A model generated the notes under the pieces. It was not told the origin of the DNA. It saw nothing but the letters and a program-made list of their open reading frames with translations, and did not search any database. From assembly GCF_900177655.1 (NCBI RefSeq), contig NZ_FXWK01000002.1:1-64000 (forward strand): 64,000 nt of DNA, given 5' to 3'. Positions 32,320 to 41,454 of this stretch are shown piece after piece (position 1 is the stretch's first letter; each line of letters opens with the position of its first letter). Both the position numbers and the translations under genes were made by a program. Source of the stretch: Devosia lucknowensis (GTDB lineage: Bacteria > Pseudomonadota > Alphaproteobacteria > Rhizobiales > Devosiaceae).

Positions 32320-35300
32320 GCCGTGGCCACCGTTTCCTTGACCGCATCTCGCCGGTCTCCAACGTCCCCCAGCAGCGCGGACGCCGATATCACCTGAGCA
32401 TCTCCGGCGCTGAAGCGCTCCTCTACTGCTTCCGAGAGCCGCTGCATTGGACTACCGACTTGCCAACGTGATTTCGCGCCAACAATAATCAAGCGATCCA
32501 TGGCGCGACTGACAGCTACGTTGATGCGGTTCGGTCGCTGCAAAAAGCCTGGCTTTATGGTGGCGAGCCCTCGCTCCGCTTGGCCCGAGACATTGTTGCG
32601 CACAAGCGAAAGGACAACGATCGGGTTTTCCTTGCCTTGGTAACTATCTACGGTATCGATCTTGATAGAGCGACGGAATGCTTCAGGTAGGTTAGCCGCC
32701 TGGATCTTCTTACGGATGAGATCCCGTTGCGCTGCGTACATACAGATCACGCCTATCACGTGGGCATGCTTCGTTTGTTCCGCGACCCATTCTGTGAAGG
32801 AAGCGGTTGCCGACCACTTCTTGAGCAGTGCAACTATACTATCGGCCTCCGCCGGATTTATCCTGCTGGTACCGGTGCTTTCGGTACGTTCTTCGCCGGA
32901 AGCACCTAATGAGTCTGTGGTTATCCAGGTGAGCGGCTGCTCCAAGCCCTCCGGCAATATCTCCGGATCTATCTCAGGCGTGGTCCGTCCAGCTTCGAGC
33001 ATCCCTTCATAGAAGGTATCCGAAACAACCTGCCCGATAGGAGGAAGCATGCGGTATTGGGTCTTGAGCCTGGCGCCTGCCGACTTGCCATAACCATTCT
33101 CGAACAGGCGCTCGAAATCGCTTTGCACAACCGCGAGTTCCGAGGTGCCGAGTTCGCTCGCGACTTTCGAAACGACGGTGGCGGGGTGCTGGGGCTCCAA
33201 CTGCGCATGGTCGCCAACCAACACCACCCACCGCCCTGACTGCATCGGGACCGCTAACTCACTTGCGGTACAACGTGCAGCCTCGTCGATGATGACGAGA
33301 TCGAAGGGGGTCGTGGTAAGGCCTAACGACGTGCGACCAAGTCCGACGCATGTCCCGGCAACGATCTGCCGAGTACCGGCCAGGAATGCTTCGTAGCCTC
33401 GCTGCTGCGTAGATACGCTACCGACGAAGTCTTTGGCTAAGTTGAACACGGACCGCATCCTGCCGATCCTCTCGGGCGCTGGACGCTCACTTGCTGTCAG
33501 ACGGTCAATTACAGCTCGCAAGGTGTCGTCTAGCACCTCCAGTGGATCCTCCTCAAACACCAGCACGCCTGCTCCAGCTACGCTCTCGCCAAGAGCCTCC
33601 AGCGTGTTCGACAAGCTGTTTATCCGTTCATCTTCCGGCTCTGGCTGCTCCCGTAGCTTTACGATTCTCTCGGCGACGGGTCGCATGTGAACCTCGATGT
33701 CGATCATCGCTTCCACTACAGGCAATGGAATTCCAAGAGCCCTACCTGCTAACCTCATTCGGTCACGAAACTCGGCACCGAAGCGATCCTTGTAGAGCTG
33801 TTCCAATCGGTCCGTATGAAATGGCATCAGCCGCCCGGAGACCACGCCTTCGTTACCTACGCGGAGAATGCTGGGTTGCTCATCCTGGTTGGCGAAAAGC
33901 CTTAGCACCGCTTCGGCGGCATTGTTGACGGCCTCATGCGATTGGCTGGCAAGAAGGATGTTTTTTGCCATGCCACGCGTGAGCGCGAAATGCGTGAGGG
34001 CGGCGATGAAGAGGGTCTTCCCTGTCCCGGGAGGACCCTGAAGGGCGCCTAAGGGGCGCACGGCGACAATCTTTCTGAAAGCCTCTCTCTGATCCTGGTT
34101 TAATCCGTAGCGAGCAAGATCTTCATCGCTCACCGCAAGATCCAGAGATGCCGGACGATATTCGGTCTTGGGCTCGAACAAAGTTGGGATCGATTTTATA
34201 CGAGCCTGCCCACTCAGTGTCCGACCGATTGCAGATTCCCTACGGCGGAGGCTTTGAATTTCGAAGTGGCTTATGAAACGCAGGCGCTGCTCTTCAGTCA
34301 CGAGAGCTGCATTGCCGGTCGTACTCCAGTCCGCCGCGTCGATGAAAACCCGATCGGGCTTCGACCTGGCGATATCGAGTTCACCTATACGTTGCCAGGC
34401 GCCCTTGCGATCGAGTCGCTCGACACCAACGCGATCGTTTCGGTTAAAATCGAATGTTCCGCTAGTCAGCTCGAAAGGCACGATATGGCGCTTAAGATCG
34501 CGATTATACCCGCTGTCGGCCGCTGCCACGCCATCGGTGGTAAGATCACTCTCTGCCGTGATGAGTGACTGCCATAACCGCCGTATATCAACGGTTGGTA
34601 GCTTGGGGATTGCTGCTGCGGCTTGGTTGTCATTGAACGCATCATAAGCCGTGTCGTCGAAGGTAGGCTCTGGCTGAGCTTCGGGTATCTCTTCTCCTGC
34701 AGCGGTATCGACCCCCTTGGTAGCCTGGTTACCCCAATTCGACAGGAAGGCCTCATCAGCGAGGAGAAAGTCGATATCGGTAAAGTCACTGGCCACCGAG
34801 CTGGATATTTCTATCTCAGCCTCGAATTGCATGAACTCAAACCTCGCCAGTCGACTTATCTGCTTCTGATCGATCGTGCACCGCCGCGCGCGGACAGGAC
34901 GCATTCGATCATCGAGGAAGACCTCCAGTTCTTCGCACGCGCCACGTATGAAAAGGCTCGATCGATTCACAGCTCCCTTTCGTACATAGAACTGGCCCTC
35001 GTCCGACAGCAGGGGACCTGGGGATATTCCAGGCACCTGAATCTTGACCTGGCGTGCCGATGCTTGTTCGAGCTGTGGAAGCAAAGCTAGTTCGAGCGCC
35101 TCCATCAACGGAAGAAGCGTGCCGTTTTCAGGCACGGTGTCTCGGCAACTATCGAGGGCAGCTGAGATCTTGATTGCGACAGATGCATCAAGACCCGCCT
35201 CGGCTAACACCTCTTCCGTGATTTTTGTGACCGCGAAGCGGTCTCGCTCAAGTCGACCACCGGATGCAGGCGAGTAAGCCGTGTTAGTTGGCTCACCGTC

Positions 35301-37343
35301 ATCGCTGGCCTGGAAGTCGAGAATGTCGATCAGAACGGGGGCGCCGTCCTCTGCGACGATTATGTTCTGGGGCTTGATGTCGCCGTGTGTGAGACCGACG
35401 TCATGGATCGACTTCACTGTATTGGCAAGCGATAGGCAGAACTCGATCGATTGCACCTGCTGACCATGGAAGCGTCCTGCTTCGCGAGCGTCCGTTAGTA
35501 CGCTGCCATCAACCCACCGCTGAATGATGGCCATAGCGTCGCCGAGCCAGTACGCGCCTTGAATCACTGCACATCCATCCAGGGGGGACAGCTGCATTTC
35601 GTGTGCGTTGATAAGGAAGTCTAGAATGCGGGGACCTTCTCGAGTCTGGTCACCCCAAGCGGCCCTCTTCCACAGCTTCACAAGTACCGGAAGGCCTTCC
35701 CCATCTTCGCTCTTCCAAATGTCGACCCTGTCGCTTTCCTTGAGCATCTCCATCTCGGGGAAAGCAGAAAACAGTTGTCTTTGCGAACGATACGTCTCCC
35801 GAAACCTTTCCAGTCCCCGGATTACCTCTGCGGCATTAGGTCGGTCGGCGGTGGCCGAGTTGAACGCATCCAACGCCGATTGGGCATCCGCGAACCTGTC
35901 GTTGGGGTCTAGTGATAGACAGCGTTCAAGCCATGGGTGAAGAGACGCGAACTTCCCTTCTGCGTCGATTGAAGGGTCCCACTCGAAAGGCATATCCTCC
36001 CCGCTGTCCCGAGCAGGTTGAACGCCCATCAGCAGCCAGTGAACCGCTACTGCCAGGAGAAAGACATCTCGGCGCTTCGGAATGTTTTCGCCACCAAGCA
36101 CGTCCTCGGGGAGCTTTGCACTGGCGAGGAACTGGTACCTGCGCTCCCCAAGGGATTCGACTTGGGGGAACTTCGCTGCCATCAGGTGGGACAGTTTCAC
36201 CGTTGAAGGAGACTCTAGCCAAATGCTGTGACCTCCCAAATCGAGATGGGCAGCGTCGGCAGCATGGAGCGCAGCCACTCTAGCTATCAGTTGGCGTGCC
36301 AGTTCGATCCGATGGTCACGCGCCAGGTGTGAATTTTCGGACGTCACGAATTCGGATAGACGCCGCAGGCGCTGACGCCGATCGAAAATTTCCCAGTATG
36401 CAACTCCCCGCTCGGGATCTTCGGCCCGCGGGTGAAGGATCGCGTTTTCGCACGCCTCGCTACGGTCTTTCAAATACTCTACGACACTGCGTTCACGACC
36501 CGCGACTTCCTGACGGGCCTCGTCGTTCTGAAAACGTGTATCGGCCTTGGTGAAATCCCAGATGCGTAAGGTCCCGAGGGTCTGGGCTGCGTTTTCGTCT
36601 ACCGCATCGTACTCGCTATAAATCTTGCCCGGGTGCTGAAAGGTAGCTTCGTCAGAGTTGGAGACGAAGTTGTTGTATCGACGTCTTCCGGGGACGATCG
36701 GGCCGGTTCTAGCGTTAAAGAATTTGCTGAGTTGGTCTTTCCAGACTTTTTCCGTGAGAAGACCATGCGATGAGATAGCTACTTTTCCGAACGTATCGAT
36801 CCGCGTGCCGGTCTTACTAACCGCCGAGATGAATTGCTCGTCGGTGAAAACGGATCCCTTCTCGGTTTCTGAGATGCCTGTCGTGTCTGCCTTGCCAGTC
36901 ACGACTACCAGTCCAATTACTCGCGGAACTATCTCGCCTTTCATGTGACGCTTCAGGTGCTCCGTTAGGAGCTGCCAGACCGCCTTTGCGTTCGCATGGA
37001 TCTTGCCAACAGGGGACGGACCGGTATCCCTGCCGTTATGTATCCAGTTTCCGCTGCCGTCGCTCTCTATACGACCATGCCAATCTTTGAGATCGATTAG
37101 GAAAATACGGTCTTCGGAAACCAGCACAAGATCGATCTCGCGCGATCGCCCCCTCCCGGTAGCAAGATCAAGATTAGTGAACCCATACCATTCATTGGGC
37201 AGCTTCCGCAGACGGTCGATGCCAACAACCTCGCGTATGTGCACGCCCCGCCCACAGGTTGTAATCTGCATGAATCTTGCCCCCAAGTGTTCGACCCACG
37301 GTCGTTCGGAAATGACTACTTTGCAATAGTTGTTTGCTCCCAA
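32316..37343 (-). CDS. NERD-pseudokinase-kinase-SF1 helicase fusion (putative defence)
   Basis: A 1675-residue protein in four parts. (1) An N-terminal NERD nuclease-related domain (about 30-200) shows EIDLVLV...LIDLKDWHG. (2) A kinase-like region (about 300-510) is degenerate (AHLDLGG in place of HRD). (3) A second kinase fold (about 520-740) has VLVKLWK, HGDIKPQN near 652 and IDILDF. (4) A C-terminal SF1 Upf1-like helicase has GPPGTGKT near 1105, IIDEAARCT, GDHAQLEPQ, DTVDSYQGKE and NVAVSRAMD. Kinase plus COG1112-type helicase recalls Mokosh MkoA, and NERD plus kinase recalls BREX PglW. TTG 37343 is the longest start; ATG 37271, after GGGGG, is a good alternative. Confidence 0.8.
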   Translation of the reverse strand: MGANNYCKVVISERPWVEHLGARFMQITTCGRGVHIREVVGIDRLRKLPNEWYGFTNLDLATGRGRSREIDLVLVSEDRIFLIDLKDWHGRIESDGSGNWIHNGRDTGPSPVGKIHANAKAVWQLLTEHLKRHMKGEIVPRVIGLVVVTGKADTTGISETEKGSVFTDEQFISAVSKTGTRIDTFGKVAISSHGLLTEKVWKDQLSKFFNARTGPIVPGRRRYNNFVSNSDEATFQHPGKIYSEYDAVDENAAQTLGTLRIWDFTKADTRFQNDEARQEVAGRERSVVEYLKDRSEACENAILHPRAEDPERGVAYWEIFDRRQRLRRLSEFVTSENSHLARDHRIELARQLIARVAALHAADAAHLDLGGHSIWLESPSTVKLSHLMAAKFPQVESLGERRYQFLASAKLPEDVLGGENIPKRRDVFLLAVAVHWLLMGVQPARDSGEDMPFEWDPSIDAEGKFASLHPWLERCLSLDPNDRFADAQSALDAFNSATADRPNAAEVIRGLERFRETYRSQRQLFSAFPEMEMLKESDRVDIWKSEDGEGLPVLVKLWKRAAWGDQTREGPRILDFLINAHEMQLSPLDGCAVIQGAYWLGDAMAIIQRWVDGSVLTDAREAGRFHGQQVQSIEFCLSLANTVKSIHDVGLTHGDIKPQNIIVAEDGAPVLIDILDFQASDDGEPTNTAYSPASGGRLERDRFAVTKITEEVLAEAGLDASVAIKISAALDSCRDTVPENGTLLPLMEALELALLPQLEQASARQVKIQVPGISPGPLLSDEGQFYVRKGAVNRSSLFIRGACEELEVFLDDRMRPVRARRCTIDQKQISRLARFEFMQFEAEIEISSSVASDFTDIDFLLADEAFLSNWGNQATKGVDTAAGEEIPEAQPEPTFDDTAYDAFNDNQAAAAIPKLPTVDIRRLWQSLITAESDLTTDGVAAADSGYNRDLKRHIVPFELTSGTFDFNRNDRVGVERLDRKGAWQRIGELDIARSKPDRVFIDAADWSTTGNAALVTEEQRLRFISHFEIQSLRRRESAIGRTLSGQARIKSIPTLFEPKTEYRPASLDLAVSDEDLARYGLNQDQREAFRKIVAVRPLGALQGPPGTGKTLFIAALTHFALTRGMAKNILLASQSHEAVNNAAEAVLRLFANQDEQPSILRVGNEGVVSGRLMPFHTDRLEQLYKDRFGAEFRDRMRLAGRALGIPLPVVEAMIDIEVHMRPVAERIVKLREQPEPEDERINSLSNTLEALGESVAGAGVLVFEEDPLEVLDDTLRAVIDRLTASERPAPERIGRMRSVFNLAKDFVGSVSTQQRGYEAFLAGTRQIVAGTCVGLGRTSLGLTTTPFDLVIIDEAARCTASELAVPMQSGRWVVLVGDHAQLEPQHPATVVSKVASELGTSELAVVQSDFERLFENGYGKSAGARLKTQYRMLPPIGQVVSDTFYEGMLEAGRTTPEIDPEILPEGLEQPLTWITTDSLGASGEERTESTGTSRINPAEADSIVALLKKWSATASFTEWVAEQTKHAHVIGVICMYAAQRDLIRKKIQAANLPEAFRRSIKIDTVDSYQGKENPIVVLSLVRNNVSGQAERGLATIKPGFLQRPNRINVAVSRAMDRLIIVGAKSRWQVGSPMQRLSEAVEERFSAGDAQVISASALLGDVGDRRDAVKETVATA

Positions 37344-37807
37344 AGAGATGACGTGCCCAGAAAAGACGCACGGCTACAAATTAACCCTACTGGCTTCAGG
37401 CTCTCTCAGGCTGGTTGACATCTTTGACCTTGTTCTCTATCTGTTCACGCATGATCACCACTCAAACCAAACGCGGACCTGTTATCTCGGCGCCTTCGGG
37501 CAGCCGCGCGACCGCGTTCGTCTTCCGGCGGTCTACCTCGCAAGCATAGGCTTGCGGTTCATCGGGAAGACGCCATCGAGTACCTTCCCGTGTTCTATCC
37601 CCTCACCACCGACATCGACGCGACGATCGAACCCGACAAGCGAAAGCCTCGCTCGCCGGGCGCCTCGCCGCGTCTGCTGCCTTTCTGCATGGCTGGCTCG
37701 ATGGCCGGCTTCCGAAAACATCTTCCGGTGACCCCATGAACAACCACAACCCGACGCGCCCGATGCGGCGCCATATGAACCGGCCAGGCACCGCGGCATA
37801 GATGCCC
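37344..37807. other. Divergent intergenic region, no convincing gene
   Basis: This 464-bp stretch separates the kinase-helicase gene (minus) from the AAA-protease gene (plus) and should hold both promoters. The plus frame ending at 37739 has reasonable composition over its last 60 codons (containing EYLPVFYPLTTDIDATIEPD) but no clear start; it could be a gene remnant. A 21-codon ORF at about 37737-37802 is not supported. Confidence 0.35.
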
Positions 37808-37831
37808 GTGTCCTCGCCGGCGCGAGGACAC
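37808..37831 (+). promoter_or_regulatory. Perfect inverted repeat over the AAA-protease ribosome-binding site
   Basis: GTGTCCTCGC-CGGC-GCGAGGACAC: 10-bp perfect arms with a 4-bp centre, ending 2 bp before the ATG at 37834. The right arm contains the ribosome-binding site GAGGA. It could be a translation-blocking hairpin or an operator for a repressor. Confidence 0.6.
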
Positions 37832-37833
37832 CT

Positions 37834-39801
37834 ATGACTTCGAGACAAAACGACTTCGATCCCGATGACGACTTCGACGAGGAAGCGTCCTACCTTATCG
37901 AGGTGACACCCAAGGACCAGCAGTTCGGACTTGTGGCCGCGAGCAACGCCCTGCCCCGCCTGATGATCGAGCAGGCGACGACGGCAGGGGAGCTCGGCGT
38001 GTTCCGCAAGGCCCCCGGCATCGTCGCCGTCGTGGAGGCGCCGGGCGCCGCCTGGGTCAAGCCGCTGCTGCAGGCCGCCAAGACCATGGCGCACTGGGAC
38101 CTGCACCTATCCGAATCCGCCAAGCAGAAGGCCGGGGCGGATAACAGCCGCGACCAGGCCATCCATGCCGTCGACAGGGGCCACCGCATCCTGGGGGTGT
38201 CGCAGAACCCCTCGGGATACCTCCCGGAGGGCTTGGCCGGATCGGCGGACATGACGGTGAAGGTCAACCTCCCCGACGACACGGTCATCAGGCGGACCAT
38301 CCGCGCGGCCACGGGCCGCTATCCGAAGACCATGCCGAAGGATATCGCGCGGGGACTTTCCTATACCGACATCTGCCTGGCCATCCGCAAGGGCAGCAAG
38401 CCCGCCGAGTGCGTCACCCGCCTCATCGCCGCGGGACAGGCCGCCTCTCGTCAGGACGACGATCTCTCCCAGGTCCCGCCGCTGGCCAGCCTCTACGGCT
38501 ACGGCGAGGCCATGGTGTGGGCGCGCGGCCTCGTCGCCGATCTCGATGCGTGGCGTCGCGGGGAGATCGACTTCTCCGCCCTGCAGCGCACCGTCGTGCT
38601 CGCCTCCGAGCCCGGCATGGGCAAGTCCACCTTCGTCCGCAGCCTCGCCAGGGCAGCCGGGGTTCCCTTGGTCGCGACGTCGGTGAGTACCTGGTTCTCC
38701 AACAGCACCGGATACCTCGACGGGGTCATCAAGCAGATCGACCAAGTTTTCCTGGGCGCCGCGGCCAACGCGCCGGCGATCGTCTTCCTCGACGAGATCG
38801 AAAGTATCCCGGATCGCGCCCAACTCACCGCCCGCGCCGCGGAATGGTGGATGCCCGTGGTCGGGCATATGCTGCTTACCCTCGACAGCGCCAGTTCCGG
38901 CGTCTCCTCGAGGCTGATCGTCATCGGCGCCACCAACTTTCCCGAAAAGCTCGACAGCGCCCTGACAAGGCCCGGCAGGTTGAGCCGGATCATCTGGATC
39001 GGCAGGCCCGATAAGGCCGCGTTGGCCGGCATCCTTCGCCAGCACCTCGGCGACGATCTTGCCGGCGTGGACCTGTCCGAGGTGGCTGCCCTGGGGTGGG
39101 GCGCCAGCGGCGCCGACGTCACCGAATGGGTGAAGCTGGCGAGGAGCGTCGCCCGCAAGGCGGAACGGCCCATGGCGATCGCCGACCTACTCGCCCAGGT
39201 TGCCCCTCCGGAGGATCGTCCTGACGATCTGGCGCTTCGCATCGCCGCTCACGAGGCCGGGCATGCGGTGGTCTTGCAGGTGCTTGGCCTTTCCGAAGTC
39301 ACCGCGGTCTCCAGCATCGGCGCCGGGCCCTCGGGCGGCAGGACGGTGATCGGTGCGATGCCGGACGTCATGTCCAGGGAACAGGTCGACGGTTACGTGA
39401 CCTTCCTGCTGGCGGGACGCTGTGCCGAGGAGGTGATCGTCGGCAGCGCCAGCAGCGGATCCGGCGGCTCCACCAAGAGCGACCTGGCACACGCGACCAA
39501 CCTCCTGGCCAGCGCCTATGCGAGTCTGGGCATGGGCAACGAACTGCTGTACCGGGGCACGCCCGAGGAGGTGGGGCACATGCTCGCCATCAACGACCGG
39601 CTCGCCAAGGCCGTCGAGGCGGAGCTGCAGCGCCTCTATGCCGATGCCAAGGCCATCGTCACCGAATATCGGGCGGCGGTTCAGGCGGTCGCCCTTGCCT
39701 TGATACGCGAGCGCTACATCGACGGCGACAGGTTCCGCGAGATCTTCCTCCGCCACTCGCCAGGATCGCGGACGATCGAAATGGATGGCCGCGATGGATG
39801 A
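37834..39801 (+). CDS. Soluble AAA ATPase-M41 metalloprotease (FtsH-like)
   Basis: A 655-residue protein with an unrecognised N-terminal domain (1-240). The AAA module (about 250-430) has EPGMGKST near residue 265 (Walker A), IVFLDEIES (Walker B) and ALTRPGRLSR (arginine finger region). The C-terminal M41 peptidase has H473-E-A-G-H477, with a later acidic zinc ligand in the STKSDLAHAT region. Unlike true FtsH it has no membrane helix, so it should be cytosolic. It likely unfolds and degrades specific proteins. It lies between cargo and the tns operon, and the next ORF overlaps its stop codon. A 24-bp palindrome covers its ribosome-binding site. Confidence 0.85.
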   Translation: MTSRQNDFDPDDDFDEEASYLIEVTPKDQQFGLVAASNALPRLMIEQATTAGELGVFRKAPGIVAVVEAPGAAWVKPLLQAAKTMAHWDLHLSESAKQKAGADNSRDQAIHAVDRGHRILGVSQNPSGYLPEGLAGSADMTVKVNLPDDTVIRRTIRAATGRYPKTMPKDIARGLSYTDICLAIRKGSKPAECVTRLIAAGQAASRQDDDLSQVPPLASLYGYGEAMVWARGLVADLDAWRRGEIDFSALQRTVVLASEPGMGKSTFVRSLARAAGVPLVATSVSTWFSNSTGYLDGVIKQIDQVFLGAAANAPAIVFLDEIESIPDRAQLTARAAEWWMPVVGHMLLTLDSASSGVSSRLIVIGATNFPEKLDSALTRPGRLSRIIWIGRPDKAALAGILRQHLGDDLAGVDLSEVAALGWGASGADVTEWVKLARSVARKAERPMAIADLLAQVAPPEDRPDDLALRIAAHEAGHAVVLQVLGLSEVTAVSSIGAGPSGGRTVIGAMPDVMSREQVDGYVTFLLAGRCAEEVIVGSASSGSGGSTKSDLAHATNLLASAYASLGMGNELLYRGTPEEVGHMLAINDRLAKAVEAELQRLYADAKAIVTEYRAAVQAVALALIRERYIDGDRFREIFLRHSPGSRTIEMDGRDG

Positions 39802-40024
39802 CCTGATCGTCAAGGTCGTGGTGCGGCTGGCCGGGGTCTACGAGAACCACGGGGAGCGCGTCTATCTCGATGCCGGGCACCGTGCCCTGCTCGGGATCGC
39901 CCGTGCCGTCCAGGACGAGGCGGAGCGCCGTGCCGGCGTCGGCGGGAACAAGGTCGAAGGCCCGGTCATCAAGTTTCCCCTCGACCGTGCATGGCGTGAG
40001 AAGAAGGACCGGGACGATGCATGA
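39794..40024 (+). CDS. Small protein coupled to the AAA-protease (76 aa)
   Basis: A 76-residue, mostly helical protein (MDDLIVKVVVRLAGVYENHG, then GHRALLGIARAVQDEAERR) with a charged C-terminus. It overlaps the stop of the AAA-protease gene by 8 bp; an ATG at 39785 would add three residues. The tight overlap points to co-translation and a shared role, for example as adaptor or substrate. The family is unknown. Confidence 0.6.
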   Translation: MDDLIVKVVVRLAGVYENHGERVYLDAGHRALLGIARAVQDEAERRAGVGGNKVEGPVIKFPLDRAWREKKDRDDA

Positions 40025-40352
40025 TGAAGAACTTGTTGTCCCGATCCCCACAATTGCTTTCCGGATTGTAACCGGCGATTCCCTGACGTCGGTAATTGGC
40101 GGGTTCACCGTCTTGCACCGGGCGCCGTGTCGTGGTTTCTGGACAGACCATGACCAGCACGCCCCTTGTTCATATCGCCCGCATTACGGGCCGGATTTCC
40201 GCCAGGTAACCCCTGCCAGGTCGCTGCTGACCATTGGCCGGGGACACCCGGTCGACCTCCACCCGAACGACAACAACACTAACCGGGACCATTCCCGGCG
40301 GGGGACACCTATTCGCACCATCCCTAAACACTCTGCGACACCACTGCGCTAG
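40017..40352 (+). CDS. Possible third coupled ORF (111 aa)
   Basis: Begins at ATG 40017, overlapping the preceding ORF's stop by 8 bp, with AAGGA about 8 bp upstream. The first 35 residues look protein-like (MHDEELVVPIPTIAFRIVTG). The rest is rich in His, Pro, Arg and Asn and unusual (PNDNNTNRDHSRRG), so the real gene may be shorter or the ORF spurious. The overlap with the same spacing as the preceding pair is the main argument for it. Confidence 0.4.
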   Translation: MHDEELVVPIPTIAFRIVTGDSLTSVIGGFTVLHRAPCRGFWTDHDQHAPCSYRPHYGPDFRQVTPARSLLTIGRGHPVDLHPNDNNTNRDHSRRGTPIRTIPKHSATPLR

Positions 40353-40669
40353 CGAACGCGCCGGCCTTTGTCCCCGGCTTCGCGCGAGCGTTGGCAGACC
40401 ACGTCGGTTCACGTGGATGGCGGAGCCATGTCCGCCATCCCAATCACCCCTCCATCGGAGACTACGTCCATGACCTCGGTAACGACTGACCATAGCAATC
40501 AGCCTTTCGCCCCGGTCTTTGCGGGCGTCGGATTCCGAAACAAGTCGCCAGGCTTCGCGCCGGTGACGGCGAACATGGAGATCGCCATGTATTTCAAGCA
40601 CGGCTTGCTTTTACGGCAATTGCAGTTGGGTGCACTTCGCGCGAACCAGCGTGAAGCCGAGGGACCCGA
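40353..40669 (+). other. tns operon leader with two inverted repeats
   Basis: Two overlapping inverted repeats are seen: CCACGT-N6-ACGTGG (40399-40416) and GGATGGCGGA-GCCATG-TCCGCCATCC (40415-40440), the second with perfect 10-bp arms. An ORF from ATG 40428 to 40727 overlaps tnsA by 58 bp but has no good ribosome-binding site and I do not accept it. The repeats may be operators or RNA structures controlling the tns genes. Confidence 0.45.
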
Positions 40670-41368
40670 GTGCCTTATTTCGGAACGGAGGCGGTCGAAA
40701 CGGTGCCTCGTCCTCGCCGGCTGGTGACCATCGCCGACAGCATTGCACACCGTAAGCCGGTGCGGCACCGTTATGGATCGGTTGTCGGGCTGGAGGTCGA
40801 TCCATTCAGGCAACGCGGCATCTACTATGAGAGCGGCCTCGAAAGGGATTGGCTCCAGGTGATGATAGCCGACCCGGATGTCTTGGACGTCAGGGAACAG
40901 CAGTTGCTCGAGGTCAGCACGGCAACCGGCGACGTGGTCAAGCACTATGTCGACTACGTCGTTACTCGCACCGACGGATTGGTCGAGGCCAACGCCTGCA
41001 AGTACGAGAAGGACATCGACGATGAACTCCTCGACTTGCTGAAGCAGGCTGCGGCCACGGTCGGCGATGCTTTTGCTGACGAGTACAAGACCCTCTCGGA
41101 GGTCGGCCTGTCGCATCGTCGTGTCATGAACGCCCGCCAGGTAATCGACTGTGGCAAGGACTTCGACTTCCCGGCGCAGGACGCGATACGGGAGGCGGTG
41201 CCGTCCTTCGGTCCGTCCGTGTCCTTGGTCGAACTGGATGCAGTCGTCGGTGATAGGGACAGGGGCAGCCGTGCCGCCATCGCCTTGATCCAGCAGGGTC
41301 TGTTCGGTGTGGGGCCACACGAGCGGATCGGGCGCGTTCGCACGCTTCGTAATCTCTTCACCAAGTAA
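40670..41368 (+). CDS. Transposase endonuclease subunit TnsA
   Basis: A 232-residue TnsA-like restriction-type endonuclease, which in Tn7 cuts the 5' ends of the transposon. Candidate active-site residues are E54 (YYESGLERDW), D95 (KHYVDYVV) and K111 (VEANACK), in the order and approximate spacing of the TnsA Glu/Asp/Lys set. A C-terminal helical region probably contacts TnsC. The start is GTG at 40670, with GAGGGA 6 bp upstream. Its presence implies cut-and-paste movement rather than the cointegrates formed by Tn5053-type elements that lack TnsA. tnsB follows after 86 bp. Confidence 0.88.
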   Translation: MPYFGTEAVETVPRPRRLVTIADSIAHRKPVRHRYGSVVGLEVDPFRQRGIYYESGLERDWLQVMIADPDVLDVREQQLLEVSTATGDVVKHYVDYVVTRTDGLVEANACKYEKDIDDELLDLLKQAAATVGDAFADEYKTLSEVGLSHRRVMNARQVIDCGKDFDFPAQDAIREAVPSFGPSVSLVELDAVVGDRDRGSRAAIALIQQGLFGVGPHERIGRVRTLRNLFTK

Positions 41369-41454
41369 CCAGATGGAGGGCCGACCCGGCCCTCCGTTAA
41401 CCCGTCATTCTTCACCCGATACCCAAGTTCGCGGCAAGACGATCGGAATGCGCG

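Noticed and set aside
30832..37343. Firm assignment of the kinase-helicase pair to Mokosh type I
   Set aside because: The partner shows no clear HKD phospholipase-D motif and the NERD domain is extra, so only a resemblance is claimed.
37330..37731. Plus-strand ORF of 133 codons upstream of the AAA protease
   Set aside because: Low-complexity Arg/Ser/Pro translation without a good start; another frame in the same stretch looks at best like a remnant.
40428..40727. ORF before and overlapping tnsA
   Set aside because: It overlaps tnsA by 58 bp and lacks a spaced ribosome-binding site; its ATG is in the loop of a perfect hairpin.
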